From Pseudonocardia alaniniphila (lineage in GTDB: Bacteria > Actinomycetota > Actinomycetes > Mycobacteriales > Pseudonocardiaceae), in contig NZ_JAKXMK010000038.1 of the NCBI RefSeq assembly GCF_022524485.1, positions 49,942 through 113,941 on the forward strand: a stretch of 64,000 bases of DNA, read 5' to 3'. Made by a program: the position numbers and the translations under genes. The notes beneath the pieces are model-generated. The model saw only the letters and a list, made by a program, of their open reading frames with translations. It did no database searches and was not told the origin of the DNA. Shown one piece after another: positions 1-9,129 of this stretch. Within the stretch, counting starts at the first letter, position 1, and each line of letters begins with the position of its first letter.

Positions 1-37
1 CGACCGAAATGTGGTGCCGACGCTGACGAATCGGGCG

Positions 38-580
38 TCAGAAGCCGACGGAGGAGAACCAGGAAATGCCGCCGGGTCCGTCGGCAGAGTCGTCCCAGAG
101 CAGCGGGTCGTGATTGCCGCCGAGATGGTGGAATTTTCCGGTGTGGAACAGCAAGGGCCGTCCGTCGTAGATCCGGAACTCCTGCACCTCGCCCAGGTAC
201 AGCACGTGGTCGCCGCCGTCGTAGTGCTGCCACGGTACGCACGAGATATGCGCCAGCGTCCCGTCCAGTCGTGGAGAGCCGCAGTCGTCGTCCGCCGCCC
301 ACGCCACGTCCTGGTTGGGCCGGCCTGCGAAGTGCAGTGCGAGGTCCTTCTGCGCCGCCTCGAGCACGTTGACCGTGAACGGTCGCGAATCGACCAGGCC
401 ACAGACCTTCGACCGCCGGTCCAGCGACACCAGTACCAGCGGGGGTTCGAGGGACACCGCGGTGAACGCGTTCACCGTCGCCCCGTGGGGTGCCTCGTCG
501 TCGCCGCGGCAGGTGATCACCGTGACGCCTGTGGTGAAATGCCCCAGACATTTCCGGAGCTCTCGCGGATGAATCGCCAT
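38..580 (-). CDS. Flavin reductase-like FMN-binding protein
   Basis: This 180-residue protein has the opening of the flavin reductase/FMN-binding split-barrel family (LRKCLGHFTTGVTVIT at residues 8-23) and a later GRP segment typical of HpaC-like enzymes. Members reduce FMN or FAD with NAD(P)H, usually to supply a partner monooxygenase. A strong AGGAGGGG ribosome site lies 8 nt before the ATG. The gene lies 77 bp downstream of a cupin gene on the same strand, so the two are probably one transcript from the TGTCACA-type promoter at 1144-1171. The partner oxygenase is not evident; the LLM enzymes elsewhere in the window are possible but unproven users of the reduced flavin. Confidence 0.85.
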   Translation of the reverse strand: MAIHPRELRKCLGHFTTGVTVITCRGDDEAPHGATVNAFTAVSLEPPLVLVSLDRRSKVCGLVDSRPFTVNVLEAAQKDLALHFAGRPNQDVAWAADDDCGSPRLDGTLAHISCVPWQHYDGGDHVLYLGEVQEFRIYDGRPLLFHTGKFHHLGGNHDPLLWDDSADGPGGISWFSSVGF

Positions 581-657
581 CGCTTGCCCCTCCTGAAAGG
601 AACGCCGCCGTTACGGGATCCCGGTTCGTACCGGTTCTCCTGACGTGCGCGGGCGCG

Positions 658-1089
658 TCACGGTCGAGGAGCGCGGCGGGACCGGCGTTCGTCGAGCTCG
701 TCCGCGCTCACCGGGATCAGCATCGGCCGGCCGGCAACGCAGAACATGGTGACCAGGAAATGGGTCTCGACGTCGGCGAGATTGTTGCCGTCTTGGTAGT
801 GGATCACGTCGCCGCCCGGTTCCCAGAAGCTCTCCCCGGCGCGTACGACACGCTCGGGCTCGCCCTCCAGCTCGAAGATCATCGCGCCCTGAACCACGTA
901 GCCGAAGGCAGGGCCGGTGTGGCGATGGGGCGGGTTACCTGCGCTGCCCGGCGGCAGTTTGACCAGGAGGGTCATCACCTCTGACGCATCGGGCACCGGC
1001 GGAGCCGGCACGGAGCTGATGACCTCGAACCGCGGCGCGGGCGTCGTGCGGTTCGGGTCGTCGATGTGGTGCGAGTGGTCAACGGGCAT
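658..1089 (-). CDS. Small cupin-domain protein (first of two paralogues)
   Basis: A 143-residue single-domain cupin. Motif 1 is PPHRHTGPAFGYVVQG with paired histidines and motif 2 includes EPGGDVIHYQ, so the metal site looks intact. The fold is seen in dioxygenases, isomerases and sensors, and nothing here fixes the substrate. The second cupin just upstream shares the layout (PHRHSGPVYGYMLEGEMIFE), so they are duplicates. An AGGAG ribosome site precedes the ATG. An ECF41-like promoter sits about 54 nt upstream, and the flavin reductase gene follows, suggesting a redox-related two-gene transcript. Confidence 0.85.
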   Translation of the reverse strand: MPVDHSHHIDDPNRTTPAPRFEVISSVPAPPVPDASEVMTLLVKLPPGSAGNPPHRHTGPAFGYVVQGAMIFELEGEPERVVRAGESFWEPGGDVIHYQDGNNLADVETHFLVTMFCVAGRPMLIPVSADELDERRSRRAPRP

Positions 1090-1143
1090 GGCTACTCCTC
1101 ACTGGTCCTGGAGGCGACCTGGCGTCACCGGGCTTCCGGTTAT

Positions 1144-1171
1144 GACGAGACGGCGTCCCCCGTCTGTGACA
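1144..1171 (-). promoter_or_regulatory. ECF41-type promoter upstream of cupin/flavin reductase
   Basis: Read on the minus strand it has TGTCACA, a 17-nt spacer and CGTC. The whole 28-nt block matches the block at 5133-5160 at 24 positions. The motif agrees with the promoter known for ECF41 sigma factors. Its use by the two ECF41 genes of this window is inferred. Confidence 0.6.
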
Positions 1172-1245
1172 TCCGGCCCCGGTTCAGCGGTCGCAGACCG
1201 CAGTGGCTTCCGCCACACGACAGCCGCCGAGCACGTGTTCGGCGG

Positions 1246-1289
1246 CCGGTGGGTCGGAGGAGCGACCGGGTGCTCCTCCGACCCACCGG
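1246..1289. terminator. Strong hairpin after the second cupin gene
   Basis: Two perfect 18-base arms (1246-1263 and 1272-1289) are separated by an 8-nt loop. The hairpin begins 24 nt after the stop codon of the cupin gene ending at 1313. There is no T-run, which is usual for actinobacterial intrinsic terminators. It insulates the second cupin from the promoter of the first. Confidence 0.75.
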
Positions 1290-1312
1290 ATCATGCGCGA
1301 ACCCGTCGGGGG

Positions 1313-1756
1313 TTACCGGTCACCGGCGCCGGACTGCTGCGGCTTCGCCTGCTGGTCGACCACCGGTCCGGGGTGGCGGAGGTGCTTGCGCGCCTCGAGT
1401 TCCTCGGGCTCGACGTAGGTCAGCATCGGCTCATCGGGCTTGCAGGCCATGACGACCACGAACCGAGCCCAGACGTCACCGGGGTTCGCTGCCTGGTAGT
1501 GGATCCGGTCGCCGCCGGGCTCCCAGATCGTGTCGCCCTGCCGGATGAGGACCGGTGCATCCCCTTCCAGCTCGAAGATCATCTCGCCTTCCAGCATGTA
1601 GCCGTAGACCGGGCCGGAATGCCGGTGCGGCCGCGATCCCGGGTTGTTCGGCGGAATCTCGACGACCGCGGTCATCATGTGTCCGGCCGACGGGAGCTCC
1701 GACATGTCGTGCTCATCGAGCACTTTGATCTGGGTCTCGAGCTCAGCAGAACTCAT
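1313..1756 (-). CDS. Small cupin-domain protein (second paralogue)
   Basis: A 147-residue cupin with the metal-binding motif RPHRHSGPVYGYMLEG (residues about 42-57) and WEPGGDRIHYQ further on. It parallels the cupin at 658-1089 almost motif for motif, differing mainly at the tails. A strong hairpin follows it, so it is probably transcribed separately from its paralogue. The ribosome site is weak (TAGGT), and I see no TGTCACA-type promoter in front. The reaction is unknown. Confidence 0.83.
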   Translation of the reverse strand: MSSAELETQIKVLDEHDMSELPSAGHMMTAVVEIPPNNPGSRPHRHSGPVYGYMLEGEMIFELEGDAPVLIRQGDTIWEPGGDRIHYQAANPGDVWARFVVVMACKPDEPMLTYVEPEELEARKHLRHPGPVVDQQAKPQQSGAGDR

Positions 1757-1883
1757 GTCAGGTACCTACTTTCGACGCATTCTCGTGTTGTTGCTCTGCA
1801 ACTGCAGACCGCGCCGGTGGCGCGGTGTTCGGAGACGGCCGCAATCGGCCGAGTGATGTGGTGATCGACCGGGAACGGGCCCC

Positions 1884-2714
1884 TCACCCGCGCGGCCGGG
1901 GGAAACCCGTCCGCCAGCTCGGGTGGGCAGGCGTCCAGCCCGCTGCCCGGGCCTTCGCGTTGGAGACGGCGCGGCCGACGGGGGCACCCTCGGGGAGCGG
2001 CACCGGCTGCGGGGCGGGCGCACCGATGCCGGCCGCGTAGACCGGCAGCCACTCGGTCGCCGGCGCGGGCTCGTCGTCGACGACGTGGTAGATCCCGTCG
2101 GGCCAGTCGAGGGACTGCACGGTCGCCGCGACCACATCGTCGACGTGCACGAACGACGTGATCGCGGGGTTCGCCTGCATCTGGCCGGCGGACACCGCGA
2201 CCGCGATCCGCCCGCCGGGCGCGTACCAGGTCCCGGGCCCGTACAGCATTCCGTAGCGCAGCACGGTGCTGCGCGGGAGGCGGCGAGCCAGACCCTCCAT
2301 GACGCCGACAGCCGTGCCTGGCACGATCGGGTCGTCCTCGGTGGCCGGCGTGTCGCCGTCCGGGAAGACCCAGGTGATGCTCTGCACGATCATCCGGTCG
2401 ACGCCCGCGGCTGTGGCACCTGCCACGAGGTTCGCCGTGCCTTCGCGGCGGACCCGGGCATTGGCTTCCCAGTCGTTGCCGCTCAGATCCGTGAGCTGGT
2501 GCAGGAGGAGATCAGGCGCCGCCTCGGTGAGCGTGGCGGCCACCCGTTCCGCGTCATGGACGTCGAGGAGTACCCCGCAGGCACCGAGGCTCTCCAGGAG
2601 CGCGAGCCGGTCCTCACGCCGGGTCGTCGCGACCACCTCGTGCCCCGCGGCGACGAGCTCGGGGAGGATCCGGGATCCGATGACGCCGGTTCCACCAGCA
2701 AGCAAGATTCGCAT
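1884..2714 (-). CDS. NAD-dependent epimerase/dehydratase
   Basis: A 276-residue extended-SDR protein. MRILLAGGTGVIGSRIL is the glycine-rich dinucleotide-binding start and LRYGMLYGPGTWY is the later sugar-epimerase-type motif. The substrate cannot be told. A GTG lies two codons before the chosen ATG and could also serve. It is divergent from an ECF41 sigma gene starting at 2800; epimerases, oxidoreductases and carboxymuconolactone decarboxylases are the typical neighbours of ECF41 genes, so this is probably a sigma-dependent target. I do not find a clean TGTCACA promoter in the 85-bp gap, only a related CGTCACA at 2773-2779. Confidence 0.85.
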   Translation of the reverse strand: MRILLAGGTGVIGSRILPELVAAGHEVVATTRREDRLALLESLGACGVLLDVHDAERVAATLTEAAPDLLLHQLTDLSGNDWEANARVRREGTANLVAGATAAGVDRMIVQSITWVFPDGDTPATEDDPIVPGTAVGVMEGLARRLPRSTVLRYGMLYGPGTWYAPGGRIAVAVSAGQMQANPAITSFVHVDDVVAATVQSLDWPDGIYHVVDDEPAPATEWLPVYAAGIGAPAPQPVPLPEGAPVGRAVSNAKARAAGWTPAHPSWRTGFPRPRG

Positions 2715-2799
2715 GCCCACAGGACGGAGCAGCCGACCCGGACGTGAGGCGCCCGACGTCCGGACCGTGCTTCGTCACAGTGACGGAGGGGAGATCACC

Positions 2800-3687
2800 A
2801 TGACCGCGCAGGAGATCGACGCCGAGGTGATCGGTGAGCGGCGGCGTCTGCTGTCGCTGGCGTTCCGCATGCTCGGCACCGTGGCCGAGGCGGAGGACGC
2901 CGTCCAGGAGACCTACATCCGGTGGTACCGGCTGAGCCAGGCCCAGCGCGATGCCGTCGAGGTCCCCCGCGCCTGGCTGACCCGCGTCGCGAGCCGGGTG
3001 TGCCTCGACGTGCTGGGCTCGGCCCGTGTGCGGCGGGAGCGCTACGTCGGCCCGTGGCTGCCCGAACCGGTGCCCTCCCTGGCCTTCACCGACCCGGCGC
3101 TCGATGACCCGGCCGACCGGGCCACCCTGGACGAGTCGATCAGCACGGCCCTGCTCGTGGTGCTGGAGTCGATGACTCCGGCCGAGCGGGTCGCGTTCGT
3201 GCTGCACGACGTCTTCGCGATGCCGTTCGGTGAGATCGCCGAGGTCGTGGGGCGCACGCCCGCCGCCTGCCGCCAGCTCGCCACCTCGGCGCGGCGGCGC
3301 GTGGACGGCACCCGGAGCGGCCGGGTCTCCCGGGCAGCGCACGACGCGACCGTTCGCGCGTTCGCCGCGGCGGCGCGGGCAGGCGACCTCATCGCGCTCG
3401 TCACGACGCTGGACCCGGACGTCGTTCTCCGCTCCGACGGCGGCGGCCTCGTGAGGGCGGCACTGCACCCGGTCCGCGGCTCGGACAAGGTGGCCCGATT
3501 CCTGCTCGGCGCCCTGGGGAAGAGCCCTGCGGCAGAGGTGCTCGAACTGGAGACCCCCGACGGCCTCGGCTTCGCGTTGTGGGCCGAGAGCCGGGTGGTC
3601 GGTGTCGTGACGCTCGAGGTCACGACGGACCGGATCACCGACGTCCGGATGGTCGTCAATCCCGAGAAGCTGACTCTCTGGAACTGA
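2800..3687 (+). CDS. ECF41-type RNA polymerase sigma factor (SigJ-like), first copy
   Basis: A 295-residue sigma factor. Region 2 lies at about residues 10-75, followed by the linker YVGPWLPEP that marks ECF41, region 4 (HDVFAMPFGEIAEVVGRTP) and a C-terminal SnoaL-like extension carrying SDGGGLVRAAL. In this family the extension is fused to the sigma core and modulates its activity in place of an anti-sigma factor. The ATG was chosen for its ribosome site (GGAGGGGAG, 6 nt upstream); longer in-frame readings run into the divergent epimerase. The paralogue at 19513-20430 has the more canonical DGGGK motif. Confidence 0.93.
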   Translation: MTAQEIDAEVIGERRRLLSLAFRMLGTVAEAEDAVQETYIRWYRLSQAQRDAVEVPRAWLTRVASRVCLDVLGSARVRRERYVGPWLPEPVPSLAFTDPALDDPADRATLDESISTALLVVLESMTPAERVAFVLHDVFAMPFGEIAEVVGRTPAACRQLATSARRRVDGTRSGRVSRAAHDATVRAFAAAARAGDLIALVTTLDPDVVLRSDGGGLVRAALHPVRGSDKVARFLLGALGKSPAAEVLELETPDGLGFALWAESRVVGVVTLEVTTDRITDVRMVVNPEKLTLWN

Positions 3688-3751
3688 CTCCTCACGATCC
3701 GGGCAGCTGCGTCGTCCTCTCCGGCAACAGAACCCGAAGGAGACGGACAGC

Positions 3752-4840
3752 ATGACCCAGCAGGCAGGCATCGCCCGCACCGACGCCGACTACCGACGCA
3801 TCGGCATCAGCCCGGACGTCGTCGCGGAGTGGGAGGACGGCGCCCGCACCGACGGGCGCCGGGGCACCTACGAGTGGTGGTATTTCGACGCCCACCTCGA
3901 CGACGGCGCCACGCTCGTCGTCATCTTCATGACGAAGGACCTGTCCACACCGGGCAAGCCGCTGAGCCCGATGATCCGGCTGAACCTCGACGTGCCCGGC
4001 GGGCCCCAGTACAACGTCATCCAGGACTTCCCCGCGACGTCGTTCTCGGCCGGGACCGACCGCGCCGACGTCCGGATCGCCGGCAACGTCTTCTCCGGCG
4101 ACCTCGCCCACTACGAGATCCGGGCCGACGTCGGCGGCGTGCGAGTCGACGTCACCCTCGACGCCGAGATCCGCCCGTGGCGCCCGCACACCGGCTACGT
4201 GGTCTTCGGGGAGGAGCAGGATCTCGAGTTCTCCTGGCTCCCTGCCGTCCCGCAGGGGACGGTTCGCGGCTCCTACGAGGTGGCGGGCGTGCGCACCGAG
4301 ATCACCGGCGTCGGTTACCACGACCACAACTGGGGCAACGTCGGGATGATGTCGATCATCAACGACTGGTACTGGGCCCGCGGCCAGGCCGGTCCCTACT
4401 CGGTGATCGCCTCGTACGTCACCGCCCACGAGAAGTACGGCTACGAGCCGATCCCGATCTTCATGCTCGCCCGCGACGGTCGGGTCGTCGCCGACGACGC
4501 GTCGCGGGTCCGCTTCGAGGCGCTCGACACCTACCTCGACGAGAAGACCGGCAAGCCCGTGGCCCGCACCACCCGGTACCACTACGACGACGGCGACGAG
4601 GGCTATGTCGTCACCTTCACGAAGCAGCGCGACCTGGTCGCCAACACCTTCGTCGAGCAGATCACGGGCTGGCGCAAGATCGCCGCGCGCCTCCGCGGCG
4701 TCGACGGCGCCTACCTGCGCTTCACCGGCTCCCTGACGATCGAGCACCACAAGAACGGCGAGACCGTCGAGACGTTCACCGAGGAGGCGATCTGGGAGCT
4801 GATGTACTTCGGCCACGCCCGTACCGGGACGCTCAAGTAA
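3752..4840 (+). CDS. CrtC/AttH-like lipocalin-fold protein
   Basis: This 362-residue protein belongs to the family of hydroxyneurosporene synthase (CrtC), AttH and related hydratases and pericyclases. The conserved TYEWWYFDA lies near residue 40, and GVGYHDHNWGN at about residue 188 carries the paired histidines and tryptophan of the second domain. Members hydrate or cyclise unsaturated hydrophobic substrates. No carotenoid genes are nearby, so carotenoid hydration is unlikely. An AAGGAG ribosome site precedes the ATG. The gene begins 64 bp after the ECF41 sigma gene on the same strand and may be co-transcribed with it. Confidence 0.82.
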   Translation: MTQQAGIARTDADYRRIGISPDVVAEWEDGARTDGRRGTYEWWYFDAHLDDGATLVVIFMTKDLSTPGKPLSPMIRLNLDVPGGPQYNVIQDFPATSFSAGTDRADVRIAGNVFSGDLAHYEIRADVGGVRVDVTLDAEIRPWRPHTGYVVFGEEQDLEFSWLPAVPQGTVRGSYEVAGVRTEITGVGYHDHNWGNVGMMSIINDWYWARGQAGPYSVIASYVTAHEKYGYEPIPIFMLARDGRVVADDASRVRFEALDTYLDEKTGKPVARTTRYHYDDGDEGYVVTFTKQRDLVANTFVEQITGWRKIAARLRGVDGAYLRFTGSLTIEHHKNGETVETFTEEAIWELMYFGHARTGTLK

Positions 4841-5270
4841 TCGAGTCCTGCGAGCTGACGGACTACGTCCGCTCGGCACCCTCGGCTCCACGGTGGTTCG
4901 TCGAGGTCCGGGCCGAGGTCAGCCGAGCTCGAGCCCGCGCGCGCCGTCACCAGCGGCGGCCACCCCCGAGCCGACGGCCTGCGGTGCCGACCATCGTCGT
5001 CCGGCGAAGTGGTGGTTGGCCCTGTGGAAGTTCCGGTCGCATCCCGGGCCGGCCCGGGCGTTCATCCGGTCGTTCGCCCCGCTCGTCGTGTGACGCAGGT
5101 GACTGATGTCCGGGCACCGGATCGCGGCACGCTGTCACAGATGGGGAGCGCCGTCCCGTCTTCACGAGGGCGTCGGGACTCCCGGTCGCCGAAGCACAGC
5201 GAGGAATCAGGACTGTCGTCAGAAATGCATTACCGCTGACCCATTCCCCGCCGGACAGGAGATTCGCACG
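4841..5270. other. Non-coding gap with one promoter
   Basis: No credible gene lies in these 430 bases; readings that cross them are uninterrupted only because of high GC. The only recognisable element is the ECF41-type promoter at 5133-5160. Confidence 0.6.
5133..5160 (+). promoter_or_regulatory. ECF41-type promoter upstream of the molybdoenzyme
   Basis: TGTCACA at 5133-5139, a 17-nt spacer and CGTC at 5157-5160. It matches the minus-strand block at 1144-1171 at 24 of 28 bases, including the spacer, far beyond the two boxes. It would give a leader of about 100 nt before the ATG at 5271. Confidence 0.6.
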
Positions 5271-7595
5271 ATGGCCGCACGACGCACTCGCAGCGCTCAG
5301 ACCGCATCGCACTGGGGCGTGTACCGGGTGGAGACCGACCGCGACACCGGCGAGGTGATGTCCACCAGCGGAGTGCCGTTCGACCCCGACCCGTCGCCCA
5401 TCCAGGCCGCATTGCCCGAGGTGGTGAGGGACCGGTTGCGGATCGACCGGCCCTACGTGCGAGAGGGCTACCTGCGCTCGGGCGGCGCAGGCCGGGAGCG
5501 GCGGGGGGCTGAGCCGTTCGTTCCGGTGAGCTGGGACACCGCGCTCGACCTGGTGATCGACGCACTGTTGGCGGCCAGGGCGGCGGGTGGAAACGAGTCG
5601 CTGTACGGCGGCTCGTACGGTTGGGCCAGCGCAGGGCGGCTGCACCATTCCCCCAGCGTGCTGAAGCGGTTCCTCGGGCTGTTCGGCGGCTACACCGACA
5701 AGATCGGAAACCACAGCTTCGGCGCGGCACTGGGCGTCATGCCCTACATTCTCGGGCGTTCCGACGTCAGCCGGCTGGTCGTGCCGTGGCCGGAAGTGGT
5801 GGCCAACACGCGGCTGTTCGTGATGTTCGGTGGCGCATCGCTGAAGAATGCGCAGATCGATTCGGGTGGCGCGGTCAACCACGACAACGCCGAGTGGTTC
5901 CGAAAGGCGCACGCGGCCGGGGTCGATGTGGTGTGCATCAGCCCGTATCGGCACGACGTCCCGGACGAGGTCGCGCCGGAGTGGCTGCCGATCCGGCCCA
6001 ACACCGACGTGGCGCTCATGCTCGGCCTGGCCCACACGCTGGTCGTCGAAGGCGTGGTGGACCGGGAGTTCACGCACACACACTGCACGGGCTACGCCGA
6101 GTTCGAGCGTTATCTCACCGGCGGTGAGGACGGCGTCGCCAAGGACGCCGGGTGGGCGGCCGGCGTGACGGGCTTGCCGGCGTCGACGATCGAGACGCTC
6201 GCCCGGCGGATGGCGGGCACCAGGACCCTGGTGAACACGGCGTGGGCCGTGCAGCGCGCCCACCACGGCGAGCAGGCTGTGTGGGCGACCGTCGCTGTGG
6301 CCGCGATGCTCGGCCAGATCGGCCTGCCCGGCGGCGGGTTCAGCCTCGGGCACGGCGCCATGAGCGGCATCGCACTGCCCTGTCCGCCAGGGATTCCCCG
6401 GCCGACGTTGCCGCTGGGGCCCAACCCGGTGACGGCGAAGATCCCGGTCGGGCGGGTTCACGAACTGCTGTTGCGGCCCGGCGAGACCATGGAGCACGAC
6501 GGCACGGAGATTCGGCTGCCGCCCACTGAGCTGATCTACTCGGCAGGTGGGAATCCCTTCCATCACAACCTGAACCTCAACCGGTTCGTCACCGCCTGGC
6601 AGCAGCCCGGCACGGTGATCGTGCACGAGCCGTGGTGGAGCCCGCCGGCGAAGTTCGCCGACATCGTGCTGCCGTCCACCACCACGATGGAACGCAACGA
6701 CATCGCGGCGGCCGAACACAGCCGCCATTGGATCGCCATGCAGCAGGTGGTGGCGCCGTATGCGCAGGCGCGCAACGACATCGACATCTTCGGCGAGCTC
6801 GCCGACCGTCTCGGGTTCGGGGCGGAATACCACTGCGGCCGGACCGAGATGCAGTGGCTGCGGCACATGTACGACGAGGCGCGAGCCACCGCCCATCACC
6901 GGGGGTTCGACCCACCGGAGTTCGACGAGTTCTGGGCGAGCGGCTCCTATGAGTTCCCGATGCCGGCCGAGCAGGCCACGCTGCTCGCCGACTTCCGCGC
7001 CGGACGGGCGCTGAACACGCCGTCCGGCAAGATCGAGCTGGTCAGTGAGGTGATCCGGGCGTTCGGCTACGACGACTGCCCACCGCACCCGACATGGCTG
7101 GAACCGGCGGAGTGGCTGGGCGGTCCGCGGGCCGCCCGCTACCCGCTGCACCTGCTCACCAACCAGCCCACGCACCGGCTGCACAGCCAGTTGGACAACT
7201 CGACGCTGTCCCGCGCGGCCAAGGTGTCGGGTCGCGAGGCGATCCTGATCAACGCCGAGGACGCCGCCCGCCGCGATCTGCGGGGCGGCGACGTCGTGCG
7301 GGTGTTCAACGACCGCGGCGCGTTCATCGCCGGCGTGCGGATCGTCGGGTCCGACACGCTGCTGCCCGGTGTGGCACAGATACCCACCGGCGCCTGGTAC
7401 GACCCGTTGGAGCCCGGCGTGGTCGGCACGCTGGAGAAGCACGGCAACCCGAACGTCGTTACGTCCGACCGGGGCACCTCGAGGCTGACTCAGTGCCCGG
7501 CCGCGCAGACCTGCCTGGTCGAGATCGAACGATGCGACAGCCCGCCACCGGTCACGGCCTTCGACCTTCCCGAGATGGTGGACGAACGGCCGTGA
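5271..7595 (+). CDS. Molybdopterin oxidoreductase, biotin/DMSO/TMAO reductase type
   Basis: A 774-residue enzyme of the DMSO reductase family, BisC/TorA branch. It opens with TASHWGVYRVETD, lacks the N-terminal cysteines of a 4Fe-4S cluster, and has YGWASAGRLHHS at residues 117-127, where Ser120 should be the molybdenum ligand. A C-terminal cofactor-binding domain follows (TNQPTHRLHSQLDNS). These enzymes reduce S- or N-oxides such as methionine or biotin sulfoxide. No signal peptide is seen, so it should be cytoplasmic. The ATG at 5271 has an AGGAG site 9 nt upstream; a longer reading to 5106 would overrun the promoter. An ECF41-type promoter suggests induction by oxidative or redox stress, which fits sulfoxide repair. 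Confidence 0.9.
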   Translation: MAARRTRSAQTASHWGVYRVETDRDTGEVMSTSGVPFDPDPSPIQAALPEVVRDRLRIDRPYVREGYLRSGGAGRERRGAEPFVPVSWDTALDLVIDALLAARAAGGNESLYGGSYGWASAGRLHHSPSVLKRFLGLFGGYTDKIGNHSFGAALGVMPYILGRSDVSRLVVPWPEVVANTRLFVMFGGASLKNAQIDSGGAVNHDNAEWFRKAHAAGVDVVCISPYRHDVPDEVAPEWLPIRPNTDVALMLGLAHTLVVEGVVDREFTHTHCTGYAEFERYLTGGEDGVAKDAGWAAGVTGLPASTIETLARRMAGTRTLVNTAWAVQRAHHGEQAVWATVAVAAMLGQIGLPGGGFSLGHGAMSGIALPCPPGIPRPTLPLGPNPVTAKIPVGRVHELLLRPGETMEHDGTEIRLPPTELIYSAGGNPFHHNLNLNRFVTAWQQPGTVIVHEPWWSPPAKFADIVLPSTTTMERNDIAAAEHSRHWIAMQQVVAPYAQARNDIDIFGELADRLGFGAEYHCGRTEMQWLRHMYDEARATAHHRGFDPPEFDEFWASGSYEFPMPAEQATLLADFRAGRALNTPSGKIELVSEVIRAFGYDDCPPHPTWLEPAEWLGGPRAARYPLHLLTNQPTHRLHSQLDNSTLSRAAKVSGREAILINAEDAARRDLRGGDVVRVFNDRGAFIAGVRIVGSDTLLPGVAQIPTGAWYDPLEPGVVGTLEKHGNPNVVTSDRGTSRLTQCPAAQTCLVEIERCDSPPPVTAFDLPEMVDERP

Positions 7596-7646
7596 CCGAC
7601 GAGGCTGAGTTGGCCGTCGTATGTGTCGAATCGACGTCCCAGGCGG

Positions 7647-9083
7647 CTATGGAGCGAGCAGAACCGTGTTGGGGTGGGCGCCGAGGCGTGTGTCGATCAC
7701 CACGTCCCGGTTGGGGGCGTCAGGAGCCAGGTGACGTACCCAGATACTGGCCGCTGCGCCGTCGATGGTGAAGGGGCTGAGTACGAACGGGACCCGTGCG
7801 ACGACCTGCCGGCCGGAGTTCTGATCGCGGTAGGGCATGGCGACGAGGTCGGGGTCGACGCGGCGTTGCAGGACCAGCGGAGATCTGCGGGCGGCGCGGA
7901 TGAGCGTGGGTAGCCAGTTCGCATCGGAGATCCGGCTGCCGAAGAGCATGCCGGTGCCGGCTCTGCCGAAGACGGGTTTGGCGATCAACCGGGTGCGTCG
8001 GGTGGCGGCGGTGCGCAGCAGGTCCGGTTGGGTGGTGGGGTCGGTGGTGAGGCCCAGGCATGCGGTCCAGGGGACGTGGGTGTGGACGAGGTCCTCGTCG
8101 GGTGCGGTAAGCAGGCCGGCGGCCGCGTCCGCATGGATCCAGGCGAGCACTGCTTTGGAGGAGATCAGGTACGACTCGGTGCGTGGGAACAGTCCGAGGG
8201 TTGCGGTGCGGTCGGCGGCTCGGAGCGCGGCGAGGGCGCCGCGGTCGTATCTGATGCGGTGCCCGCCCCATTCCAGCAGCACCACGTCGATCGGGACGTC
8301 ACCGGCCAGCAGTCGAGCGGCGGGGTCGAGGCGTAGGTCGGCGAGATCGGCCACCACCGGTTCCAGGCCCGCCCGGCGCACCGCACCCAGAGTGGAGCGG
8401 CCCGGTGTGTGGTGTCGGATCGTGTGGTGGTGGTCGCTCGCCCAGTAGGAGGGAATCAGCGCTCGCCGCGTTATGCCCTGGCTGTGGTCGGTGGGTGGTG
8501 TTCGGGCCAGGGCCGCGAATCGTGCCGTCACCGCGGACGGCGGCGGGGACAGGCCGCTGCCGGGGCACAGCCGGGCATAGCATTCCGCCAGTTGCGAGGA
8601 CTGTCGGGTGCCGGCAAGGCGATTGCTGGTGTTGAGCTCCAGGAGCTGCGGTCGGCCCTGTTCGATCAGAAAGTCGGGGCGGGCGTAGCGGGTGAGTTCT
8701 GTGGCGACCAGCGGCCGGTCCGGATCCATCAGCGGAAGATCACGGGGAAACCGCAGCACCGCGTACAGCTCTCCCACGGTCGAGGCACGGCGACGACACG
8801 CCTGCACCCCCAGGTGCAACAACCGCGCCGCCACAGCTTCGAGATGCCGGTAGGACTGTTCGACGACGATCAGCGGCCGCAGAGGCTCCCAGCCCACGCC
8901 GTCGACGCCCTGAGCTCGGTAGAGATCCCACCCTGTCGACACCGTACGACGAGCGAGGAACTCGTGGCGCAGTTCTTCGGGCAGCGCCTCCCACGAATCA
9001 CGCACCAGGGGAGGGAGCGGTTCGTGGCCGGCAACGGGCCGGCATGTTGTCCAAGTATGTTCCTCGTCTCGATGAGGGCGCAC
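7647..9083 (-). CDS. ATP-grasp-like protein of unknown substrate
   Basis: A roughly 478-residue protein that I can place only by fold. RPDFLIEQGRPQLLELNTS (middle) and RLIAKPVFGRAGTGMLFGS (C-terminal third) resemble the substrate- and ATP-binding strands of ATP-grasp ligases of the glutathionylspermidine-synthase type. Such enzymes join a carboxylate to an amine using ATP. The start is unsure: GTG at 9083 or GTG at 9005, both with poor ribosome sites; the frame stays open further upstream but runs into the previous gene. It is the last gene of a likely three-gene transcript with the NDH-2-like oxidoreductase and the acyl-CoA-dehydrogenase-like enzyme. Confidence 0.65.
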   Translation of the reverse strand: MRPHRDEEHTWTTCRPVAGHEPLPPLVRDSWEALPEELRHEFLARRTVSTGWDLYRAQGVDGVGWEPLRPLIVVEQSYRHLEAVAARLLHLGVQACRRRASTVGELYAVLRFPRDLPLMDPDRPLVATELTRYARPDFLIEQGRPQLLELNTSNRLAGTRQSSQLAECYARLCPGSGLSPPPSAVTARFAALARTPPTDHSQGITRRALIPSYWASDHHHTIRHHTPGRSTLGAVRRAGLEPVVADLADLRLDPAARLLAGDVPIDVVLLEWGGHRIRYDRGALAALRAADRTATLGLFPRTESYLISSKAVLAWIHADAAAGLLTAPDEDLVHTHVPWTACLGLTTDPTTQPDLLRTAATRRTRLIAKPVFGRAGTGMLFGSRISDANWLPTLIRAARRSPLVLQRRVDPDLVAMPYRDQNSGRQVVARVPFVLSPFTIDGAAASIWVRHLAPDAPNRDVVIDTRLGAHPNTVLLAP

Positions 9084-9129
9084 ATGACGTTGCGATCCGG
9101 GCCGTCCCGCCCGGCTGAAGGAAGACACG

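Noticed and set aside
2773..2779. CGTCACA as an ECF41 -35 box for the first sigma gene
   Set aside because: It lies only 20 bp before the start codon, leaving no room for a -10 at the required spacing, and no CGTC follows at 16-17 nt.
4947..7442. An 831-codon minus-strand frame opposite the molybdoenzyme
   Set aside because: Antisense shadow of a strongly supported gene; its composition is the low-complexity Arg/Pro/Gly type of shadows.
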